The notes under the pieces: model-generated
What the model saw: the letters and a program-made list of their open reading frames with translations, nothing else
Told to the model about the DNA's origin: nothing
Databases searched by the model: none
Shown here: positions 8,367 through 12,624 of the stretch, piece after piece
Layout of the letters: each line of letters starts with the position of its first letter
How positions within the stretch are numbered: position 1 is the stretch's first letter
Program-made: the position numbers and the translations under genes
DNA from: Flavobacteriaceae bacterium
GTDB taxonomy: Bacteria; Bacteroidota; Bacteroidia; Flavobacteriales; Flavobacteriaceae
NCBI GenBank assembly: GCA_002713705.1
Contig: PAUJ01000037.1
Coordinates: 3,244-15,867 of the forward strand
Direction: 5' to 3'
Length of the DNA stretch: 12,624 nt

Positions 8367-8393
8367 ATTTTCAAATGCAACTATTTTGAAAAT
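8367..8393 (+). terminator. Hairpin just after the hydrolase gene, possible terminator
   Basis: The perfect arms ATTTTCAAA (8367-8375) and TTTGAAAAT (8385-8393) are separated by 9 nt and lie 19 nt after the hydrolase stop, between convergent genes. No T run follows on the plus strand, so termination is only suggested by position. Confidence 0.3.
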
Positions 8394-8421
8394 CCCGCTC
8401 TGGTCAGAAAATAATATTAAT

Positions 8422-8450
8422 TGTAAATGGATAAGGTATAAATATTTACA
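8422..8450 (-). terminator. Second hairpin in the convergent gap, downstream of hemJ
   Basis: The arms TGTAAAT (8422-8428) and ATTTACA (8444-8450) pair over 7 bp around a 15-nt loop, starting 9 nt beyond the hemJ stop on the minus strand. There is no obvious T tract, and the stem is AT-rich. It is a weak candidate for the 3' end of the minus-strand heme operon. Confidence 0.22.
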
Positions 8451-8459
8451 TCAAAGCAA

Positions 8460-9011
8460 TTAACTTTTATTAGAATTGTGCTTTGAACGAACTTCTTTAT
8501 AAAGTTTAATAGCAAACATTAACAAAGCTCCAAATAAAAGAATTCCAACCACTCCCCAAACCCAACTAATACTGTTTTTAAGAACTACTAAAAATACGAT
8601 TGCAAATAAAAGAAGAGTTGCAAGCTCATTCCAAATTCTTAACTTAAATGAATTGTATTTTACAATACCATTTTGCTGTTGTGTATAAATTTTTTGACAA
8701 CCAGCATGATAAAAATACAATGCAAAAACAAAACATAATTTTACCTGCATCCAGCCCATAGTTAGGTAAGAAGGCACTTCATATAACATCCAAAAAGCAA
8801 AAAAACTTGCTAAGATTAAAGATGGCCAGGTAATAATATACCAAAGTCTTTTACTCATCAATTTATATTGATTTTGTAAAATTGCCTTTACAGGCTCTTC
8901 GCTATTCTCTGCTTCAGAGAAATAAATAAATAGTCTAACAATATAGAATAGACCAGCAAACCAGGTAATTACAAAAATAATGTGTAAAGCTTTTATGTAT
9001 GAAATATCCAT
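8460..9011 (-). CDS. hemJ: Protoporphyrinogen IX oxidase, HemJ type
   Basis: The family oxidises protoporphyrinogen IX to protoporphyrin IX, the step before iron insertion, in the cytoplasmic membrane. The 183-residue product opens MDISYIKALHIIFVITWFAG, the HemJ signature, with conserved His10, Arg26 (YIVRLF) and Lys91 (GWMQVKL). Further family blocks are YHAGCQ (101-105) and the NELATLLLFAIVFLVVLK segment near 128-145. About five membrane helices are predicted. The last one (about 148-170) and a basic tail extend beyond the core block. The gene lies 84 nt downstream of hemH on the same strand, with no convincing promoter between, so it is probably the last gene of the regulator-hemH-hemJ operon and its product would feed its neighbour's enzyme. 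HemJ and the older 'CopD-like/UPF0093' labels refer to the same type of sequence. Confidence 0.9.
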   Translation of the reverse strand: MDISYIKALHIIFVITWFAGLFYIVRLFIYFSEAENSEEPVKAILQNQYKLMSKRLWYIITWPSLILASFFAFWMLYEVPSYLTMGWMQVKLCFVFALYFYHAGCQKIYTQQQNGIVKYNSFKLRIWNELATLLLFAIVFLVVLKNSISWVWGVVGILLFGALLMFAIKLYKEVRSKHNSNKS

Positions 9012-9037
9012 GATATTAAGCTATAGTTTATGACTAC

Positions 9038-9055
9038 AAATAACTAAAGTTATTT
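9038..9055. repeat. 18-bp palindrome between hemH and hemJ
   Basis: AAATAACT (9038-9045), a 2-nt centre and AGTTATTT (9048-9055) form a perfect inverted repeat in the 84-nt hemH-hemJ gap. It could be an RNA hairpin that tunes hemJ relative to hemH, or a protein site. In such AT-rich DNA chance is also possible. Confidence 0.35.
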
Positions 9056-9095
9056 TTATTTAGAGTTAAATCGCATTGACCTTTGTGAGTGTTAC

Positions 9096-10112
9096 TTAAT
9101 TTTTTTTCCAGTTATTAATCCAGTTTACCATTACTTCAACCCAATCATCATTATCGTTCATACAAGGAATATGCTTGTAATCTGTACCACCGGCCTCTAA
9201 AAAGTCTTCTTTTCCTTCCATAGCAATTTCTTCCAAAGTTTCTAAACAATCGGAAACAAAAGCAGGTGTTATAACGGCTATTTTTTTCTTTCCTATTGAT
9301 GGAAATTTCTCTAGTTCGAAATCTGTGTAAGGTTTTAACCACGGATCTTTTAATAACCTTGATTGAAATGAGTTACTATAGGTTCCTTCTTTTAGATTTA
9401 AAGATTTAGCAATACCTTTAGTAGTTTCAAAACATTGATGTCTATAACAAGTATAATGTGCAACAGAATTTCGCTCACAACAAGAATTATCTAATTTACA
9501 GTGACTCTTTGTGGGGTCTGATTTTTTAATATGACGTTCTGGGATTCCGTGATATGAAAATAAAATATGGTCGTAATCAAATCCTTTTATATGTTTTGCA
9601 ATATTATCACTCATTGCTTTTATATAATCTGGTTTGTTATAAAATGGAGGTAAAGTATCTAATTTTACATGGGGATATTTTTCGGATAAAATCTCTTCGG
9701 CTTGCGTTACAACTGTTTCGTATGAAGACATTGCATAATGTGGGTATAATGGAGCTAAAAATATTTCTGTAACACCTTTTTTTATTAAATTATCTATACC
9801 TTGATTCATACTCATAGATCCATATCGCATTGCTAATTCGACCGGTATATCAATTTTTTTAATTACTTTTTTAGTAAATCTTTCAGATATTACAACTAAA
9901 GGAGATCCTTCCTTCCACCAGATTTTTTTATAAGCAGTTCCGGATTTTTTTGGACGTATATTTAAAATAATTCCTTTAATTAATAAAAAACGTTTCCAAT
10001 ATGGAATATCAATCACTCGCTCATCCATTAAAAATTCACCTAGATATTTTTTAACATCTTTTGTTTTAGTACTATCTGGTGATCCTAAATTATTTAATAA
10101 TATTCCTTTCAT
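9096..10112 (-). CDS. hemH: Ferrochelatase with a cysteine-rich insertion
   Basis: The enzyme inserts Fe2+ into protoporphyrin IX to make protoheme, the last step of the pathway. The product is 338 residues, starting MKGILLNNLGSPDS, the standard ferrochelatase N-terminus. This ATG (10112-10110) is 1 nt after the regulator stop (TAA-T-ATG). An upstream in-frame ATG at 10148 would add 12 residues unlike the family and overlap the regulator gene, so I reject it. The catalytic His188 is in SYHGIPERH and the acidic Glu291 in DCLETLEE. Residues 205-227 hold five cysteines (205, 211, 212, 222, 227; pattern C-x5-CC-x9-C-x4-C) in a segment that E. coli HemH largely lacks. Some bacterial ferrochelatases bind a [2Fe-2S] cluster through an internal cysteine segment, so this one may too. 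It is co-transcribed with the regulator and probably hemJ. Confidence 0.96.
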   Translation of the reverse strand: MKGILLNNLGSPDSTKTKDVKKYLGEFLMDERVIDIPYWKRFLLIKGIILNIRPKKSGTAYKKIWWKEGSPLVVISERFTKKVIKKIDIPVELAMRYGSMSMNQGIDNLIKKGVTEIFLAPLYPHYAMSSYETVVTQAEEILSEKYPHVKLDTLPPFYNKPDYIKAMSDNIAKHIKGFDYDHILFSYHGIPERHIKKSDPTKSHCKLDNSCCERNSVAHYTCYRHQCFETTKGIAKSLNLKEGTYSNSFQSRLLKDPWLKPYTDFELEKFPSIGKKKIAVITPAFVSDCLETLEEIAMEGKEDFLEAGGTDYKHIPCMNDNDDWVEVMVNWINNWKKN

Positions 10113-10113
10113 A

Positions 10114-10998
10114 TTATGATATTGCAAATTGTTTTGGGGTAATCCCATATTTTCTTTTAAAAGCTGCTATAAAATGGCTAGAAGTACTATAGCCAAGTTT
10201 AGAAGCTATTTCATTAACATTTAACTGTTGTTCTTGTAATAACTTCTTTGCGAGTTCCATTTTATAATTTAATAAAAATGTAAAAACCGGTAAACCATAA
10301 AATTCTTTAAATCCACTCTTTAGTTTTTTAATATTCAATCCTACCATTTTTGCTAATTCATGTAATCCTGGAGGTTTATTCATTTGTTCAATTACTATTT
10401 CTTTAGCGTGTTTAATTTTACCTACAGTATCTTCATTGGGTACATAAGGACAAAGTTCATTATTAGAGGCTGTTGAGGTATTAAAATAATGACTAAGCAA
10501 TTCATATACCTTACCTTTCAAATAAATTGGCCTTAGAGAGTCATTAATTCTTACAGATATTAATTGCTTTAATATCATTTGTTCAGAAGGCTCTATTTCT
10601 TTGGGCTCTATTATAGGTTGTCCAATTTTATAATTTTTAAAATTAAATAAAATATTGCCTCCTTCTGAAAATAAATTATGAAAGAAATCCAAGGAAATTA
10701 AAACTACTGTTAATTGAGATTGTGATGGTAAGGTATAAAATATATTCATTGTTTCTTCCTTAAAATAAACCATACTTGAGTCATTTTCTTTTAAGGTAAT
10801 TGCACAATGCTCCATATTAAAAGCGACAATAACTTCATGTTCTGTACAAAAAAACAACTGTATGTAATCATCAATTAATTCAGTCTGAAACCTTCCAATA
10901 TGATCTGTTAAATTATTGAAATAAAGAACTTTAAAAGCATTCTTTTCATCAATTAAAACATGAGCACTTTTGTCGATGTTTTTATATTTTTCAATCAT
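10114..10998 (-). CDS. AraC-family transcriptional regulator in the heme locus
   Basis: This 294-residue protein has an N-terminal part of about 180 residues without a recognisable ligand domain and a C-terminal AraC/XylS DNA-binding domain (about 193-294). The first helix-turn-helix is about 211-232 (LHELAKMVGLNIKKLKSGF) and the second about 260-281 (VNEIASKLGYSTSSHFIAAF), ending with the family hallmark YGITPKQF. The overall type resembles PchR-like regulators. A Cys-Pro pair (183-184, in NELCPYVP) sits just before the DNA-binding domain; Cys-Pro dipeptides can be heme-regulatory motifs in other proteins. The gene is first in the minus-strand operon, 1 nt upstream of hemH, and divergent from hemA-hemC. 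It is therefore a good candidate to control both heme operons, though no target or ligand is shown by the sequence. Confidence 0.93.
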   Translation of the reverse strand: MIEKYKNIDKSAHVLIDEKNAFKVLYFNNLTDHIGRFQTELIDDYIQLFFCTEHEVIVAFNMEHCAITLKENDSSMVYFKEETMNIFYTLPSQSQLTVVLISLDFFHNLFSEGGNILFNFKNYKIGQPIIEPKEIEPSEQMILKQLISVRINDSLRPIYLKGKVYELLSHYFNTSTASNNELCPYVPNEDTVGKIKHAKEIVIEQMNKPPGLHELAKMVGLNIKKLKSGFKEFYGLPVFTFLLNYKMELAKKLLQEQQLNVNEIASKLGYSTSSHFIAAFKRKYGITPKQFAIS

Positions 10999-11040
10999 GA
11001 ATTTGAAGTGATATTTTTATTTATTTAAATAATTATTTTA

Positions 11041-11073
11041 CAAAATTACAACAAAAAATAGAGCTTCAACAAA
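11041..11073 (-). promoter_or_regulatory. Predicted Bacteroidota promoter for the regulator-hemH-hemJ operon
   Basis: On the minus strand, TAATTTTG (11048-11041) matches the -7 consensus TAnnTTTG exactly. A TTTG -33 box lies at 11073-11070, 21 nt upstream, and a TTG at 11069-11067 would give an 18-nt spacer. Both are within the 17-23 nt allowed for this promoter class. The expected start of transcription is near 11034, about 36 nt before the regulator ATG. A 12-bp palindrome (11021-11032) lies right at that start. Confidence 0.65.
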
Positions 11074-11098
11074 TTATTTTTTTTGATTAAAAATAAAG

Positions 11099-11125
11099 AA
11101 TACAATATTTGTCAAGTATTGTATT
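11099..11125. promoter_or_regulatory. 27-bp inverted repeat in the regulator-hemA divergent gap, candidate operator
   Basis: AATACAATA (11099-11107) and TATTGTATT (11117-11125) are perfect 9-bp arms. With one T-G mismatch the symmetry continues inward by two more pairs to a 3-nt centre (GTC). It lies 26 bp upstream of the -33 box of the minus-strand promoter, a position suited to a regulator site. It is one of the longest symmetric elements seen in the non-coding parts of the window. Confidence 0.45.
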
Positions 11126-11128
11126 TAA

Positions 11129-11200
11129 TAACTTCTTTAAGTTTATTTACAAAATAGCTGTTATTTAGAAATACTCTAAATAAAGTTTTGTAACTTCTTT
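11129..11200. repeat. Direct repeat TAACTTCTTT flanking an inverted repeat in the divergent gap
   Basis: TAACTTCTTT occurs at 11129-11138 and again at 11191-11200, 62 bp apart start to start (about six helical turns). Between them is a perfect inverted repeat, TTATTTAG (11161-11168) and CTAAATAA (11176-11183), with a 7-nt centre. AraC-family proteins often bind direct repeats, so these are candidate sites. Chance in AT-rich DNA is not excluded. Confidence 0.35.
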
Positions 11201-11247
11201 CGATAGAATTAGTACTTGTAGCGATATATTTCAGTGAAAGATAATAG

Positions 11248-11255
11248 TACTTTTG
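11248..11255 (+). promoter_or_regulatory. Predicted -7 box for hemA-hemC
   Basis: TACTTTTG matches TAnnTTTG exactly, 25 nt before the hemA ATG, so the leader would be only about 20 nt. No good -33 box is seen at 17-23 nt; the nearest TTG (11216-11218) is 29 nt upstream. A missing -33 fits a promoter that needs an activator. TAGTACTT occurs twice here (11210-11217 and 11245-11252), the second copy overlapping the -7 box. Confidence 0.55.
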
Positions 11256-11280
11256 TCAACACTTATTTAAAAAAAAGTAT

Positions 11281-12546
11281 ATGAATCTTGATGATTTGCA
11301 ATTAAAATTTTATAACGTAGGTTTAAGTTATAAAAAAGCAGATGTAAACGTTAGAGGTGTATTTAATATCACTAAAGAAGACCAGGTATTATTATTAAAA
11401 GAAGCAAAAGAAAATGGATGCGAAGGACTTTTTGTAGTCTCTACCTGTAATAGAACAGAAATAACAGGTTTCGCAAAACATCCCTTCGAACTAATTAGTC
11501 TTCTTGTTAAATATTCGAAAGGGAATTTAGAGGATTTTATTAATGTTTCTAATGTTTATAAAAATAAGGCAGCAGTAAACCACATCTTTAATGTAGGTGT
11601 TGGTTTAGATAGCCAGATTTTAGGTGATTACGAAATTGTAGGTCAATTAAAAAATTCTTTTATTCAAGCTAAAAAAATAGGGGTCATAAATACCTATCTA
11701 GAACGGTTAATGAATTTGGTACTTCAAGCTAGTAAAGATGTAAAAAACAACACCAAGTTAAGCTCCGGTACTACATCTGTTTCTTATGCTGCGATTCAAT
11801 ACATCATTGATAATATTCCAAATTATAATGAGAAAAAGATTCTTAATTTTGGATTAGGTGATATTGGTAAAAATACTTGTAAGAATATTTTAGAGTATAC
11901 CGACAATAAAAATATAACTCTTATTAACAGAACTGAAGATAAAGCAATAGCTTTTAATAAGATACACCCAGAAGTTGCGATTAAAAATATTTCAGAATTA
12001 AGCCAAGAAATTAACAATACAGATATTTTGATAGTATCTACTGGTGCTAATTTTCCAACGATCACTAAAAATTATATCAAAAAAGGTAAAGAATTACTGA
12101 TACTAGATTTATCAATGCCTAAAAATGTAGATATTTCATTAAAAAAAATTGAAGGTATTACACTAATTAATGTTGATGAGTTATCAAAAATTACCGATAA
12201 AACCATAGAAACAAGAAAACAAGAAATTCCCATCACAGAAGAAATAATCGAACAATATAAAAATGAATTCAACGATTGGATTTCTTATAGAAAATTTGTG
12301 CCTGCAGTAAACGCGCTTAAAGAATCTTTACAAACTATTCAAAGTCATGAGATAGATTTTCACAGAAAGAAAATCAATAACTTTAATGAAGAACACGCCG
12401 AAATAGTTACCTCGCACATGATTCAAAAAATAACTACACAATTTGTAAAGCATCTAAAAGATGAAGAAACAGCAGTAGATCAAAGCATTGAGGTAATTAG
12501 CAAAATATTTAATTTGAAAGAGCTAAGCTTAAACGGAAATGATTAA
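11281..12546 (+). CDS. hemA: Glutamyl-tRNA reductase
   Basis: The enzyme reduces the glutamate on Glu-tRNA with NADPH to glutamate-1-semialdehyde, the first committed step of the C5 heme pathway, in the cytoplasm. The product is 421 residues, a normal length. The catalytic cysteine is Cys56 in VVSTCNRTE. The substrate-domain block GVGLDSQILGDYEIVGQLKNSF follows near residues 102-123. The NADPH-binding glycine motif is FGLGDIGKN, and the C-terminal helical dimerisation domain covers about the last 100 residues. The start ATG fits the family N-terminus (YNVGLSYKKADVNVRG), with the predicted promoter 25 nt upstream. It is divergent from the AraC-type regulator, and its 3' end overlaps hemC by 8 nt, so the two are one operon and probably translationally coupled. 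Confidence 0.97.
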   Translation: MNLDDLQLKFYNVGLSYKKADVNVRGVFNITKEDQVLLLKEAKENGCEGLFVVSTCNRTEITGFAKHPFELISLLVKYSKGNLEDFINVSNVYKNKAAVNHIFNVGVGLDSQILGDYEIVGQLKNSFIQAKKIGVINTYLERLMNLVLQASKDVKNNTKLSSGTTSVSYAAIQYIIDNIPNYNEKKILNFGLGDIGKNTCKNILEYTDNKNITLINRTEDKAIAFNKIHPEVAIKNISELSQEINNTDILIVSTGANFPTITKNYIKKGKELLILDLSMPKNVDISLKKIEGITLINVDELSKITDKTIETRKQEIPITEEIIEQYKNEFNDWISYRKFVPAVNALKESLQTIQSHEIDFHRKKINNFNEEHAEIVTSHMIQKITTQFVKHLKDEETAVDQSIEVISKIFNLKELSLNGND

Positions 12547-12624
12547 AATAGGAACCAGATCAAGCGAATTAGCTCTTTGGCAAGCAAATACTGTTGCGAG
12601 ACAACTAAAAAACCTAGGACATAG
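12539..12624 (+). CDS. hemC: Porphobilinogen deaminase (hydroxymethylbilane synthase), start only; cut by the window edge
   Basis: Only the first 28 full codons are present. They read MIKIGTRSSELALWQANTVA and onward, the canonical N-terminus of porphobilinogen deaminase (IRIGTRxSxLALWQA). This enzyme joins four porphobilinogens into hydroxymethylbilane using a dipyrromethane cofactor. The ATG at 12539 lies inside the end of hemA, 8 nt overlapping, in another frame. hemC following hemA is a common bacterial arrangement. Confidence 0.92.
   Translation, partial: MIKIGTRSSELALWQANTVARQLKNLGH

Noticed and set aside
8348..8459. Small gene or attachment site bordering the atypical hydrolase gene
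   Set aside because: No open frame with a plausible start, no tRNA end and no direct repeats matching the other side of the gene; only two AT-rich hairpins are seen.
9056..9063. TTATTTAG near hemJ also present at 11161-11168, considered as a shared regulator site
   Set aside because: An 8-mer of A/T plus one G is expected by chance in this composition, and only the 11161 copy is part of an inverted repeat.
9554..9772. Plus-strand open frame opposite hemH
   Set aside because: Lies antisense to the conserved ferrochelatase core; no promoter or recognisable protein.
10113..10148. Upstream in-frame ATG that would extend hemH by 12 residues
   Set aside because: The added residues do not resemble ferrochelatases and would overlap the regulator gene by 35 nt, while MKGILLNNLGSPDS is the standard start.
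11256..11280. Riboswitch or attenuator in the hemA leader
   Set aside because: The predicted leader is only about 20 nt, too short for a structured element.

Overview
This AT-rich window looks like the chromosome of a member of the Bacteroidota, most likely the Flavobacteriaceae. The evidence is the AT-richness of both genes and gaps, the weak or absent Shine-Dalgarno sequences, several Bacteroidota-type -7 boxes (TAnnTTTG), and close family resemblance of the heme genes. The genus cannot be set from the sequence. No rRNA, tRNA, CRISPR array, insertion sequence or phage gene was seen.

Left part (1-3850, plus strand): the 3' end of an RND inner-membrane efflux pump gene, followed 10 nt later by a TolC-like outer-membrane channel gene. 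The periplasmic adaptor that completes such a tripartite pump would lie upstream, outside the window. Next come an acyl-carrier-protein phosphodiesterase (acpH family, 3904-4497) and a lipoprotein gamma-glutamyltransferase (ggt, 4494-6215). These two overlap by ATGA and are probably co-translated.

Middle (6216-8459): a gap of 175 nt carries a terminator-like hairpin, a good -7 box and a 14-bp hairpin in the predicted leader of an unrecognised four-helix membrane protein (6391-7404). After it comes an HSL-type alpha/beta-hydrolase (7430-8347). Its base composition and arginine codons differ clearly from its neighbours, which suggests recent acquisition.

Right part (8460-12624): a heme biosynthesis locus built around a regulator. 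On the minus strand, an AraC-family regulator gene, hemH (ferrochelatase) and hemJ (protoporphyrinogen oxidase) form an apparent operon covering the last two steps. Divergently, on the plus strand, hemA (glutamyl-tRNA reductase) overlaps the start of hemC (porphobilinogen deaminase), covering the first committed step and a later early step. The 282-nt divergent gap holds a predicted promoter for each direction plus inverted and direct repeats. The regulator has a Cys-Pro dipeptide just before its DNA-binding domain, and the ferrochelatase has a five-cysteine insertion, so both heme and Fe-S status could plausibly feed into this locus. That regulatory idea is inference. No wholly new system is evident; the heme locus and the unknown membrane protein with its structured leader are the parts most worth following up.
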